This document shows positions 10,729 to 25,700 of a DNA stretch of 64,000 nucleotides, piece by piece. The DNA lies in assembly GCF_039555335.1 (NCBI RefSeq), contig NC_092636.1:54181706-54245705 (forward strand), given 5' to 3'. Under the pieces are notes generated by a model. That model saw only the letters and a program-made list of their open reading frames with translations, was not told the origin of the DNA and ran no database searches. Origin of the DNA: Amphiura filiformis (Eukaryota > Echinodermata > Ophiuroidea > Amphilepidida > Amphiuridae). Position numbers and translations under genes: made by a program. How positions within the stretch are numbered: position 1 is the first letter of the stretch; each line of letters opens with the position of its first letter.

Positions 10729-13700
10729 CTGGATATAAGGGTGTCCAAGAATAAAAGTACAAAAATGTCAGTTAAATAATTATTTAGAATGTAACACAAT
10801 CTGGTCCTTGCGGGTTAAATGTGGCAAATTTGAAATTGAGAAAATATGGAGTAAAAAAATACATAGGAAAATACACATAATAAGACTTCTTAACAGAGTA
10901 TGCTAGACCTTTAGTGGTTTCAGTATATGATAGCCTTGTATAAGGTAATAATTCATAGTAACTCAATTTTCAAAAATGCTTCCTTTGGCCCCCATGGAGA
11001 AGATCATGTCACACATAAAGTGACGCTGGTCATGCAGCATCACTTTATGTGTGACATTCAAGCAATTGCAAAACTTATCACAAGAAATTCCTTTTTGGCA
11101 ACACATGCTGTTACATTTAATGCTTAAATCAGGCAAACTTATATCAAAATAAACAACAAAATATGGTGCAATTTGGGATGCCTCTCCTCTCATACACCCT
11201 TTGAATATTTTGAAAACAGTGTATCATCACAGAATAAATCACAGCTTGTGGGTGGAATTACACATTCAGACCCAGGTAAACATTCAGTTTTCAAAAATTG
11301 AAAAACAAAGTGTAATTTTTACAAAACAGAATTTGAACATACTTTATTTGGTTTATAATCTGCAAAAACTTTATTAAAAAGATTTATTAAAATGGTGACC
11401 AGGTAGTTTGGTGCAGCACCTACACTAGTTTCCATCTGCGTAATGTGTGAATGGCGTGTGCTTTTGTGAATTTACGCCAACGTAAGTTCGGACAAAAACC
11501 TAATCATTTTTGCCAATTATAAGCTGAATAAAGTAAAGGTTCCAATCCTCCCAAAAGTATGTAGACATGGCAGTACCATTTTAGAATTATCAACTGGGGT
11601 GTTCAAGAGGTTAAGAAGACTGATAGCAATGTTTGCACAGTATTTCTTGTGGGACCTAAGAGCACATCAGATACACCAAATTGCATTCTGAATACAAGGA
11701 ATGTCCTGATATCAAATAATTTTGATTTTTTGAAAGTTTAGGTCTTTTGGGGAAAAAATGTATATCTTCAATACGGAAGGTCAAAATTTTCTAATGATGG
11801 TCAGCTTTTCCTCCCAGCTACATACACTTTAAGCACATATCATTAGATTTATAAAGTTTATCTCAAGGACTGTTAAATGTCAAAAAATATCAACTTTTTT
11901 TATTTTGCCATGAATTTTGTATTATATCACAAATTTAAAGGAAATCTGTACCATAAACTAATCAATGGCTATATAGTTGCAGTAATAATAAAAACGACAA
12001 ACAGTAAAAGTCCCAAGCTTATATACGTCCAAATAAAGGAGAAATTCTTAATTCCTTACGACAATCAGCGATCAGAATGTAATCCATGGTGGCGGCCATA
12101 TTGATACCCGATGTATTTTATTACGCTGTAACGGTACCCGATTTTGAAACCAGCGAAATCCGTGCCACCAGCACTCAAGGCCGTGAACTTTGGTGACACG
12201 GGCGAATACTACCAAAGTTCAGATTCAACATTCGCTCAAAAGAAAACGCGACAATTTTTACCCATAAAACTATAGAAGAACATAAAAAATGTATTTTAAG
12301 TAATATTTATGATCAACAATGTCTTTTGAGAACGAAAAGTAAAACAGCACTAAAACCAAAATTAAGCTGTGGGGGTCGCGAATGCCATAGCAACACACGC
12401 TACTTGCTGGTCTGTGTGAAAGGTTACACTGTACCGCTTGTGGCAGAAAGGAGCCATCATGGCGGCTTCCATGAATCGCAGAAACGAAGGATTAAAAGTG
12501 CTTTTTCTTTGTTAGGAATATTCCGAAATTCATATAGACCGTCTGGTAGGTTTAATTTAGGGGTATATAACTATATTAGCCATTGATTAGTTTATGGTAC
12601 AGATTTCCTTTAAGAAACAATCCAAAATTATTTGATATCATCAGGACATCCTTGTATTCATAATGCAATTTGATGTGTCTGATGTGCTCTCAGGTCCCAC
12701 AAAAAATACTGTGCAAACATCGTTATCCGTCCCCTTAAGGTACTCCATTATGAGAAATGGCTATTCCAGGTGAAATCCATACAGCCCCTATGGAAGACAT
12801 GACCTGAATCTCCCAGACAGGTTGCGTAGATTTCAAATGGAGTCACCCATTCAGGCAACCCCATTTAAAATTCACACTCCCTGTGTGGAATGATAAAGTC
12901 ATTTCTTCCACAAGGGGTGTATGGATTTGTATGAACTGGAATAGCCCAATCATACTATTCTTGCAATAGTTTTTGAGAAAATCATTAGAATTTCACCCAA
13001 TCTCTGCTGTGTAAACATAAAAAGTATAAACATTACAAGAATCCTGGTTGATTCACTTCCATTTGTTAAGTCACAACCTTTGCGAGAATCGATTCACAAA
13101 TTCTCACCAAAATTCTAGCAATTCTTGAAAGTTTCTCAAGTGTATAGCCTACCTAACCCTAAGTCCCCTATAAGCTTACCATTGATAGCTATCTGTTAGT
13201 TTCAAATCATCCAGTCTTTGTTGTAATATATCAAGCCTGTCTTCTCTCACTGTGCCTCCTACAAGTTCCCCTACATCAGGCACAAGAAGATCAACTGCTG
13301 CTACCTACAAAGAAAAATATATAGATGACAAACTGAGATATACTTTACCTACTCTGCCTCTTGTATTATCAACTTGTTTATTGTGTGCCTGCACAGGGCG
13401 AGGTTACTGCGAGTGCTAAAACTACGGTTAACGATTAGCGCCACTAGCACTACATAAGTTATTATCAACACATCTCCCTTTCTTTGGAGATTAAAACCAA
13501 ATCAGTCCAATTTCTGAATGTGTCTTTTAAAGTCTCAGAGTTCAGATTGTGCTAATTTCAATTTGCACTTGTCAAATCATTTGCTTGAAATGTCTGAACA
13601 TATCACATAATCATGTGATTGTGATCTTCTGATTATTTGAGTGAATCTGTTAATAAAACTATTATAACTGTAACATCCTAATTTACAGAGTCTCTGTCTC

Positions 13701-16700
13701 CTTTCAATTTCCAATTGTCTGAGTTACATGTATCTTTACTTCACTCACATTGACAAGATTGCAAACACATGTTTTAATGTGTGTCAATTCAAAAGTTGGT
13801 TTTGAAAAGTAGCAAAGTTTGCTCTAATAATACTTTTCAACACTGCTAAACTAATAAACAACGTTAGCAACCGAACAATTTTGTGGAAACTTTCCAAACT
13901 GCAAAACATGAAAATAGTTTTGGCAAACCACTAAATTTTGCCTAACACCTATGTTTGCCAATTACAAGTCAAGTAATTTGGGTGGCTTGATGACTCTTCC
14001 ACATCTGGTGGTTCTTGCTGTTGGTTCTTGACGGGCTGCATTGTTGACCTCAGGCGATGCTGGTGGTGTCGAAGGCGTTGACAAAGCTGAAGCTCCTTGG
14101 TCGCTCTGATGCTCTTCTTGGTGCTCACCCGATGTATGTAGCAGATGACGACGGTTCCTACGGAGTACCTCGCCGTTGTCATTGGTAACCAAGTAGGATC
14201 TATTGGGTAACTTGGCCATGACTACACCTCGTTGAGACCATTGTTTGCTACCTGTATCATAGGTCTGCAGTCGGACATGCTCTCCTTGCTGGAGTGGCTG
14301 CAGATCACAAGCTGTTTTGTCATAGTTCAGTTTTTGTTTATACTTGATTTCTTCTTTTTTCTTTTTCACTGCCTGAGTATCAATTGGTTGAAAGTCTAAC
14401 AGTTGATCAACCATTGGAAGATTTGACCTCAACTTTCTGTTATATAGCAGTTCAGCGGGTGATTTTCCGCACTCAAGTGGTGAGCTTCGGTAGATTTGAA
14501 GAGCTCGGTAGATGTCTTGTCCGCTATCAACAGATTTCTTGATGAGTTGTTTCACAATCTTGACGGCACCTTCCGCTTGCCCATTGGACTGGGGATAATG
14601 TGGGCTTGAAGTATTGTGTGTGAAGTCCCACTCATTTGCAAAGCAACGGAACTCCTGGCTGGAAAACTGGGGTCCGTTGTCTGATACTACTACACATGGG
14701 GTGCCGTGTCTTGCAAACACTGACTTAAGATTGTTAATCACAGTCTTACTCGTGGTACTTCCTAGTAGACACACTTCCACAAACTGAAAAAAGTAATCAA
14801 CAACCGTCAAGTAGTTCTTATTGTTGCACATAAACAAATCCGTCCCCACCTTCTGCCATGGACGACTTGGTACCGGACGTGACTGCAATGTCTCTGCTTG
14901 CTGTTTAGATCTGTGGGAGTTACATGTGCTGCAGTTTTTTACAATCTCATCAATTTGTTGATTAATTCTAGGCCAGTACATGACCTCTCGTGCTCGCTGC
15001 TTACATTTCTCCATTCCCAAGTGACCTTCGTGGATCTTCTGGAGCATTTGATGACGCAGAACCTTTGGCATGATTATTTTCACACCTTTCATGATAATGT
15101 TGTCTACCACCGTCAATTCTTCACGAAACTTCCAGTAGTCGGTGGTATTGACTGGGCACAGTTTCTTGGTTTCAGGCCATCCTTGTTGGATCACTGTAGA
15201 TAGTGTCTGAAGATCTGGGTCTTTCTTGGTTTCTAGTCTGATTTCCTCCAGTCTAGAAGAGGATACTGGTAATGCAGTCATCACCATGTTGACATATGTT
15301 TCTATGTCGGCTTCAAACTCTGTCTGTTTCTCTCATGGTGTTATCAACTGCTCTAGACAACGTGTCCGCAGTATATAACAGCTTGCCGGGAGTATAATGC
15401 AGCTTGAGATCATACTTCTGAAGTCTGATCCTCATTCGTTGAAGACGAAGGGCACTCTGCTAGCGGCTTGTTAAAGATTGCCACCAGGGGCTTATGGTCT
15501 GTTTCAGCTTGGAAAACTTGTCCAAACACAAACTGATGGAATCGCTCACATGCGAATTGTAATGCCAGGCACTCTTTCTCTATTTGCGCGTAATTCATTT
15601 CCGCCATCGTCATAGCTCGAGATGCGTAGGCTACTGGATGCCACTCTTCAGACTGATGCTTCTGAAGAAGGACTGATCCCAATCCAAATTGAGATGCATC
15701 TGAGGAGATTTTGATCTCTTTATTGGGATCATAAAATTTCAAGACAGGTTCAGTAGTCAGCAAGGTATTTACATCTTGCCAAGCTTTCTCTTGTGTTTCC
15801 TGCCATGTCCATTCCACATTGTTGTCTAGCAGCTGTCTCAGTGGAGCTGTCCTGGTAGAAAGATCTGGTATGAACTTGGCATTGTAGTTCACCATACCCA
15901 AAAATCTCTGGATATCTGCCTTGCATGTTGGCCTGGTCATGTTCTTTATTGCCGACACCTTAGACGGGTCAGGTTTCACCCCATCCTTAGTCAAACAGTC
16001 ACCAATGAAGGTCAGCTGCTGGACTCCAAACTCACATTTCTGTCTGTTTAGTTTCAGATTGGCTTGTCGTGTGATTTCTAGAACTGTCTTTAGGCGCTGG
16101 TCATGTTGTTCTTTGGTGCTGCCCCAAATAATAATATCATCCATCATTGTGTTAACACCATTCACTCCTTCAAACAACCGATGAATGGTCTTATGGTACG
16201 CCTCTGGGGCCATATTAAGGCCAAAGGGTAAACGGAGGTACCTATATCTCCCGAATGGGGTGATGAAGCATGTCAACTTGCTGCTTTCATAATCTAGGGC
16301 AGTGGCCAGAAACCAGGGGAAGCATCAAGCTTACTGAAGTATTTTGCGTCCTGCAAATTCTGCCATGACTTCTTCTCTGGATGGTAATTTAAATCTCTCT
16401 CGCTTCTGGCCTTATTGAGGTCCCTGGGGTCCAAGCACACCCTTAAGTCTCCACTCTTTTCTTCACAATCACAAGGTTACTAACCCAGTCAGACGGTTCA
16501 TCCACCTTAACGACGACTCCCAGTTTCTCCATACGATCCAGCTCAGTTTTGACCTGGTCTCTGAGTCTGAAAGGAATCTTTCGGCATGCATGCTGAACTG
16601 GTGTTACTTCAGGGTCAACAGTAATCTTGACTTCACCTGTTAAGCACCCAAGTCCTGTGAACACATCTTCGTATTCCGCGACTAATGGATCATCTGTGTT

Positions 16701-19700
16701 GTCTGGATCCTTGGTGACATTAAGCACTCTGATGACTAGATCAAGTCTTTCACATGCTGCTAGTCCCAACAATGGCTTGTAGTTTCCTGGAGTTATCAGA
16801 AAAGCTAAGTAGTGCTGCTTGCCTTTGTAGTTGATCTTTATCATGCACCGTCCTATCACCGCTATGTTGACACCTGTATATCCCGTGAGCTTTGTGTGGG
16901 GTGGGTGCAACTTTGGTCTGGGTTTTAGGCGCTTATACAGAACTTCCGGTAGTAGATTGACTTCATGGCTTGTAGTTCCTGCCCCAGTGTCCAACTTGTC
17001 AACTATTCTCTGCCCATGTGTCATCAATGGAAGATTCCATTCCTCTTCAGTGGAACTTGATTCAACTACATCCACGAAAAGTTCATAATCTGTTTCAATT
17101 TGGTTCACTTCATCCACAGTCGGTCTGTGTCTATACTGTCGCTGTGAACGCGATTGTGGTGCCGACCGTGCTGTCGATCTTGACTTGGTAAAGCAGAACT
17201 TCGCAAAATGACCCTTAAATCCACATTTGCTGCATATCTCACCCATAGCTTTGCAGTCGTCTTTATCGTGGACTCTCCCACACCTTCCACAACTTGCAGA
17301 TGCAGGTGTTTTCTTGCGTTATGTTTTCTCGGCCTTGATTGATTGCATCAATATCTGCAGACTCTTTGGTTAGGGTTCCGGACAACTCTTTGGCCTGCTG
17401 TTTTGTTACTTCCTTTGCACGGCATGTTGTTATGGCTTTCTCTAATGTTAGATCTGTTTTCCTCAGGAGACTCTCTCTTAAGGAAATATCAGTAATACCA
17501 CATACGATTCTGTCCTTTATGAGCGAATTGAGCAGATCCCCAAATTCACAGGATTGGCTACGGATCTTCAACTCAGTTACATACTGGTCAATACTCTCAT
17601 CAGGCTCTTGATTACGTGAGAAAAATAGATACCGTTGGTACGTGACATTCTTTTTAGGATTACAGTACTCTTCAAATTTTTGGGTGACCTCCTTTAACTT
17701 ATCTGTTTCATTGTCAAATGTAAACGAGTTATAAATGTCCAGTGCCTGGTCCCCAATAATGTGCAAAAAAGTAGACGTTTGTTGCTTGTCAGATTTATCT
17801 GATAGTCCTGACGCCTCTTTATACAAATCAAACCTCTGATGGAACCTTTTCCAGTTCTCAGCTAGGTTGCCTTGTAGCTCCAGCGGTGCTGGTTGGGTTA
17901 TAAACTGAGCCATGCTTTTTCACGATGCAGCTCACACGAGTTCAACGTCAAGAGTTTTTATGTTGTGTGCTCGTTCGTTTGGTGCTTACTCCTAAAGGAC
18001 ACACTGACTGTATCACAATAAGAGGGCTCTCCTGAGACCATCCCCAAACGAATTTAGTTCATGTCACACATTAGCAATGTTCTATGGCTCTTTGAGATAA
18101 TCTTGCATCGTCAGCTGGCTGCAATCATTACCGATTTCCACCTATTTCGTGGAAAAATAAGCTTCGGCGCTGGGATCGAATTATTCTGACACCATCTTGT
18201 ATTATCAACTTGTTTATTGTGTGCCTGCACAGGGCGAGGTTACTGCGAGTGCTAAAACTACGGTTAACGATTAGCGCCACTAGCACTACATAAGTTATTA
18301 TCAACACACTGCCTAGAAATGTTTCCTCTTTGTAACAGCCAACCACAGTACAATATAGTATTCTGGATTCACAAGAGGTGCAAGGCAAACTTTTGAGGAG
18401 AGACAAGGAGGGGCATATCCTCTCTTGCTGAAAAAGATCAATATCAACTTCAGCTTATCTCACAGACCCATTTTAGTCTTGTCCAAATTAGTGCTTATCC
18501 AAAATAGGGACTTAATGACAGAAAGTAATCTAAAACTACAGATGCCTAGACATGATACTAATAGCTGTATTTGAGCATTTTGGCTGCTCCAGTTGAAATC
18601 CGTACACCCTCTATGGAAGACATGACCTTAATCTTCCACACAGGGAGCCTGAATTTCAAATAAGGTTACCTGAATGGGTGACTCCATTTAAAATCTACAC
18701 TCTCTGTATAGGAGATTACTGTCATGTCTTCCATAGGGGGTGTATGGTTTTCAACTGGAATTGCCCATTGCAGGCTGCATCAAAATAATTACTACCTATC
18801 AGTTTTTATGTTTATTAAAAATCCTGCTTCTTCCAAATGCAACATCGGATTCTCTTGAAATGACCAGAATTCATACAGGCATGAAAACTGGTCTTGGGAA
18901 AAAAACACCCTGAAAACCATGTTTTTTTATCATTTTCTGTGAATTTGATTCAAAAATAGGTTGAAAAACACTGAAAACAATAATAAAAAACGCTGAAATT
19001 AGCTAAAACGCTGAAAATTTTCATACCTGTTCATAGTTTTATGACAGTTTAGTTTAATAATAGAATAATTATACAAATTAGGTGGATATTATGTGATTGA
19101 TGTTGCAGTCTTGTTCATAATCATTTGAAACTGATGGGTACCAATCATTTTGATATGGCTGTCTTCAAAATTATGATTACCATACAGATAGATGGTACTG
19201 ACCTTTATTGGCTCTCAGAAAAAACAAAAACGGACAGATATAGACAAAGGTTTTAGGGGCACATGCAGCATGCCCCCAATCAGAATCAAAATATTCCATA
19301 GAAAATTACCAACACTACTCCTCTTCCTCAATCAGAGCCAGTACTCCTCTATCTGTCCCAGTGCCCCCTCTGACCTTATACACATACTTACCGTTGATGG
19401 GTCATCATTGCTTTTAGCATAGAATGGTTTGATGTCTGCGGGATAGTCTACAACAAATACTGGTATATTGTCACAATGTGATACCAGGAATTTCTCATGC
19501 TCCTTCAGTAAGTCACAACCCCACTAAAAACAAAAAGATATGCAATATTTCCATGGTCAAAATTGATCACCGTGTCCAAAAGGTTGGGCTTCCATTTTTT
19601 ATTCTTGCAACTCATTCAAGTAACAAGTCAAAATTTTAATATTTGAAAAAAATTTTATGGTGTGTTTTGGTCCTATGCTGTTACAATGAAGCCTGAAAAC

Positions 19701-22700
19701 TTATACAAAATGCTAATACCGGTATAAGTTTATGCAGTCAACTGTTTAGCAATCACATTTTTTCCATTCAATTTTATAACCAATAATTAACATTTACTTG
19801 ATAAGATAAGATCTTAGCCATTACTAAAATGCTTAGAATTCTGCCAAGTCTTCAAATTTTGTATGATAAGTAATTGTACGAAAACATATACAAAATGTCA
19901 TGTTTTTGCCCCTTTTCCCAAAAAGTTACCACTTATTAAAATGTAACTTTTATTACTAGTTAGGTCCAAATAAAGGATTATGATTAGGGTGCATTTCATT
20001 TTGCAAAGCAGTAATATATTTGTTTAATGCAAACAAATGAGTGATGTATTTTTCTGGAATTGGAAGTAGTTTAATCCAAAAACTACATGACTTGACATTT
20101 CACATAGTACCAATGTTTATGCAATAACTTGGATTAAAATAAAGCAAACAAAACTTTTCATACTAGGCTATTCCAGTTGCAAACCATACACCCCCTATGA
20201 CATGACTTTAATCTCCCACACAGGGGTTGTAGTTTTCAAATTCAACATCCCTCACTCCCTGGAAGATGTCTTTCACAGGTGGTGTATGGATTTCAACTGG
20301 AATAGCCCATTTGGACACTTACCTTGGGGTCAAATTCAAATTGCTTCCTATGTTTTTCCAGAATATTTATAGCATCAGTATATGAGAGTCTGTTAAAATA
20401 TAATAAAAATAAAAACAAAAATATATCACCTGGTAATCTGATTGACTGATTACGCATCAAAACGTTGGTCGGCACAAACAAAGCTCTGTGTATGTTGCTC
20501 ATTAACAGGGCGCTTGTGTCAGTCTGAGCAAGCGACTGCCGTTCTTCTCTGAAACCGAGTGTAATCTAATCTTCCACACAGGGAGTGACTTCATTTGGAA
20601 TCTACACCTTCTGTGTGGGAGATTAAGGTCATGACTTCTATATTTATTTATTCATTATTTATTCAGGAAATTCCATCAACACAAATGTACTGGTCTCCCT
20701 GGAAGACCTGATTTTATATATACATAAACATGATAATAAGAATATAAGAAATATATATTTTGCAAAATGAAGGAATTAAGCATGATACAAAAACAAAATG
20801 CAACAATGTATAGCTCAGATTATTATAAAACTTACAGACCAATTGCATTTTTAAATTCACCCAAACTCATTGAATTAAAATTGACACAAATATTGGGTGT
20901 ATTAATTTCAAAAGGAATTCTCATTTCCAGTTAATATAAAATGCATTGTGTATATTGATCATATTGCAGTCATGTTTGCATTTTTTTAAGTCTTAAAAGT
21001 CATTAAAAACTTACACTGTAAACGGTTTTCCTAGTAACTTGTCTATTACATCCTGAAAAGAGAGGGAAAAATATTAGCTGAAGAAATACAAGCAGGGCTG
21101 TAGCTTACATCCTACACCCTCTGTGTTGGGCATCTATGTTCTTATTTATCTTCTCTCCTTTTTTGTTCCTTCTTTCCTGTTCAATACCCAAAAAAACACT
21201 TTTAATGTTAGGATTAAATAGCCTATATAATATTTCTCTGCATTGAGACCTCCATTAAGGTTAGCAATTATTTTAAACTGTTGGGATTTGGTAGTACACA
21301 GCATGTTACAAATGGTAGTGAGCTTTGGCAATAATTGCATTAATCATTTCATAGCGAGTGTGTAGAAGAATTCAAATATCACAAATTATATACTTTTATA
21401 CACCCTGTGGTTCTTGAGTTATGTTGTAAAGAGGGCTAAAACAACAAAACTTTTGTAAAACGTACATTAAAAACAATCAAACAAGTTTTCAAAGTATATG
21501 ATTTGTAGAATGAATGCAAAACATCAAAGTGTTATTTTTAGATTTAGATAATGAAATTTTTTTTTGGCTGCTTCGACCAACAATACATCGTGTACCCCTA
21601 ACCCTAACTTAGCTCAAATCTTACAAAATTTTACAAAGCAAAACCATTGTGCATGCATACGATGATGCAATCACCGCAACTCAAATATATGCATTGTTTT
21701 GTTGGCCGGGCCAGCAAAACACCAATGGCTAGCAGTCGCAGATGGAGTGCTTGGCATGCGAAGGGTCTTGTTGTCAAAACCCAAGGGGGGGGGGGCTCTA
21801 ATGTTTTTGTTCATCTTCTCACCTGCTTTGTTCCTTCTTTCCTCTCCGATAGCTATAAACCACTTTGAGTGTTAGGGTTAATTAACCTCTAACAAATAAG
21901 TGAAGTGTGTAAAAAACTGTTTAATAAGAAAGAAGCTTTCCTGATTTATCAAAAGTAAGTGTTGGTATTCACTTGTCCAGTAAAAGCCTTTCTTCATGCA
22001 GTCTCAAATATTTGGGTTGTTTGGACATGGCAGAGAGTATACAATATTGAAGGCCTTAATAAGATTACTATGATGTACCTTATGTCCTGGGCTGACATGT
22101 TTGTGAAATAGCTCCACATCATCCTGTGATTGATTACATACTTTATGTGTCACAGATTTCACACAGTCCTCAGTAAGCTGTTATAGGGAGACAAAATGTT
22201 ATTGAATATGTATTATTATTATAATAAAAGCATTTATTCCAAACTCTACAATCATAAAGTACTGCTGTTTATGGATATCAGAATCAGTTCACTACCTCCA
22301 GGACAGCAACCTTACAGTGCATTTCAAATCAGTACTCAGACTGTGAATGTCTGAATAGTATCAAGATGGATTGGGACAGTCAGTGGTTAACCTCATGAGA
22401 ACTACCTGCCAATTGGCCAAAATGAATATTGTGTCCAATTTTGAACGAATCAAGGAGGGTATTAATAAGATCATCTGCAAAATCAAGTTTGACCATAAAT
22501 AGTTTAAAAGCCTAGTCATAATTGACAATTGAAATGAGCATTTCAAGTTATCAACTAATCAGAAATGCTGTTAGATGACCAGTAGTGTCCAGGGGTTAAA
22601 AACCTACTCTTTTTGAAACTGATTGTGAGCTGCATGTACAGCAGGTCTGGTACTCTTTACATGTGACCGACAGCTTAAAGTCCCCTCCAAAGGACGTATT

Positions 22701-25700
22701 ACTCTCATAGTTCATTAACTCTAAATGTACCATGGGGAGAGTGGAAGTCAAAAATTGATCTACAGATGCTGACAATTCAATTCAGAATTTTGTCCATGTC
22801 AATATTTTGGCAAGTTATCACTTCCGGGAATTGAACCTGGGACCCTAATCATGTCATGCATCTCCCCTATGTAATGGAGCTTTGACATAGTATGATCCCT
22901 AATTGAGGGATATTTTGATAAATTAATAACACAACTGAAATAATCATAAATCCATTTGAATGTGGTTTTGGCCAAGGAAGTGACATGTCAGAATATTATT
23001 AATTAGGCCTCTTATTGACCAAACCACCCCTTTTCCGAGATTCAGAGAAGCTCAAGGGACACCGCCCACTTTGTTGGTGATCCGAATCCACCAGTCCTGT
23101 GATTGGTCAAAAGTTAATATATAAAGTTGATACCTGGAAGTTTGTGATTGGTTAAGAAAGTTTAGTACCAATTACTGCTAGAAAGCTTCCTATTGGATGA
23201 GATTAATTATCTAATGATTCCATAATTGTATGTATATGGAGAGACTTTCCTCTCCTCTTCAGTCTACTTTACATCTTGACTCGGAGATCACCTGTCCAAG
23301 GTGATCGATAAAGAAATTTAACGGCATTGAAATGTATGAAGCCGATATCTAGAAATAAAATAGTTACGCTTAATGATAGAACTATATCAAATGATTGTAC
23401 TTTTGTGTCGATGTCACGCTAACCACTTCGTTACAGGAGCAGTATGTACAAGTTTGTGACACAAAATTCTAGTTAAGGTGCTAACATGTATTGGTAACAT
23501 ATTGTGCATTTCTCACCTTCATAATATCCTCAACACTGTCTGCAAATGCTTCCTCAACCTCCAACATATAAAACTCAGATAAGTGTCGTCTGCTGCTAGA
23601 ATTTTCTGCTCTAAAGGTTGGCCCCAAAGTGTACACTTTCTGGTGGGAACTGTCAATATAATATATTTAAATCAGAAAATATAGATGAACAATTTGTTTT
23701 TGGAAAACAAATAAAAGACTATACTTTTCTAGATTTCATGGTTTACTATTAATTATCTTTTTGGCCCACAATAAATATTACTGTACAGGTCATAAAAGTT
23801 TCCCTAATTCCAGTCTAGCAAATGTTGTTGGTATAATTCTGGTATATCAACATCGCATATGCATTCAACCAATATTTCATTCGTATTAGTAAAACAACAG
23901 GACACATTGTTTTATTATAAATATCAGGCATATTTTGTCACAAACACAGCATCTAAATCCTTGATATTTGAGGGTATGTTAGTTTGATCATCATGTAATC
24001 ATCAATCATGTCAATCATGTAATAATCAGAATGTTGACAAAACTTGAGGGCTTCCTCCTCAGCAAATGTTACAAATATGGCTTTAAATTGACCTGTTTAT
24101 GTTGACCATGATAAAGTGTATTTCTGCTTCTTTACCTTGCTACTATTTCTAAGTGTAATTGCCCAGACACAGTGAGAAACGCAGGCACATTAAAAAATAA
24201 TCCTGATTTGTCGTTGGAATTCTTCTCCACATCCTCCAGTACAACTGGGTTAGCTGGCTACTGGAAAGAAAGTGTCATGAACAATACATAATTATGCTCA
24301 GGGTTGTAGCTACGCTGGGCGGCACTCTTAATTTCCACCCGGCACTCAAGTTAATTTTGAGCCCAAATACCCGGCACTCCAGTCTCAAATGTTTCAAAAG
24401 CAATGCCAAATCAGTATAAAAATTAGCAATTCTTATCAAAATTTCAATTTTTTACCATTTCATATAAATTTCACCCGGCACTAAAATTTGCCTAGCTATA
24501 ACCCTGATTATGCTGATTAGATTTAAGAATAAATACCACTTATTAGAGCTGAACAATACTTGACAAAAAGGGGGCTATTTACTTGTATGCATCTAAAAAA
24601 GGTGCTTGAAAACAACAAGCTATTAAGTCAACAAATGGCAGAGTAACATGCAGAAAATGACATGTTTTCTACCGTTACTTTATGGTTTTGATGAAAAAGT
24701 TTCCCAACTTCATCCCATGGACATCAATTTTTCCACCTCAATTCCCCAAAAGGAGGCTGCACTGCAAATATGTGGTCTTTGCACTTCATTGGTTTAAAAC
24801 AAGAAAAGTTTCAAGTCATTATAATATGTTGAAATTTTGGTCTTTCTACTCTTAATTGATGCTTACTTGCTTACTTGCTTAATTCGAGTGGTGTCCTCGA
24901 ACTGTGATGGCTTTCCACAACTTCCTGTCCTCCATTGCTGTCTTGAAGTCTGCTACCTCCAGTCCAGTGTCATTTTTCAGAATGTCAATGTAGGTCAGAG
25001 CAGGTCTTCCAGGTTTCCGCCTCCCATGCTTGGGTGTCCAATGAACCATTTTTGATGCGGGCTCATCACTTCTGGAACAGTGGCCAGCAAACCGGGTTCT
25101 TCTTTCCCTGATCTTGTGGCTTAATTTGGGAAGATCTCCATATAAGTCTGCATTTGGCATATGTTCCTTCCAATGCACATTCAGTACAGTTCTCAGCATA
25201 CGGGTGTAACAGCCATCCAGACCCTTTGCAAGTTTAGGGGTGATGGTCCATGCTTCGCATCCATAAAGCAGCACCGACTCCACTGTTGCAGCAAAAATTC
25301 GAAGTTTGAAACTCCTGGAAAGAGTTGACCTCCATATTTTCTTTAGTTTACTGCACGCCCTCCATGCTGCTGCTTTCCGTAACTTTACATCCCTTTCTGT
25401 ACTTTTCATCCAAGCGCCTAGGTATTTGAAGTCATCTACCTCCTCTAGTTCTACACCCTCATTTGTTGTGATGCTTTCTCTCCTGTTATTGTAGGACATA
25501 TACTTTGTTTTACTTCCATTCATCTTCAGGCCCACTTTAGCAGCTGAAGTCTCAACTCTATGAAGCAGTTCTTGTGCTTGGTGTATTTCCTCAGACAACA
25601 GTGCAATGTCGTCAGCAAAATCAAAGTCTGTCACCACGACTGGACCAACTCTCCTACTTCTCCTCTTTTCCAGATGGAATCCTAACTCCTCTTCGTTTCC

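Larger units (their letters stand above)
13359..18308 (-). mobile_element. Ty3/gypsy LTR retrotransposon with 114-bp LTRs
   Basis: Identical 114-bp terminal repeats lie at 13359-13472 and 18195-18308. CTGCC on each side (13354-13358 and 18309-18313) is a 5-bp target duplication. On the minus strand the 5' LTR is followed directly by TGGTGTCAGAA, a primer-binding-site-like sequence. Gag, protease, RT, RNase H and integrase follow in gypsy order (integrase last). The 114-bp LTRs are unusually short for this group. The open frames are broken in several places. It is inserted in the NARS2 intron between exons 11 and 12, in the same orientation as the gene. Confidence 0.95.

Noticed and set aside
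12326..12586. 86-residue frame in the nested TTAA element as a piggyBac transposase
   Set aside because: No DDD motif or Cys-rich tail, and it reads into the terminal inverted repeat.
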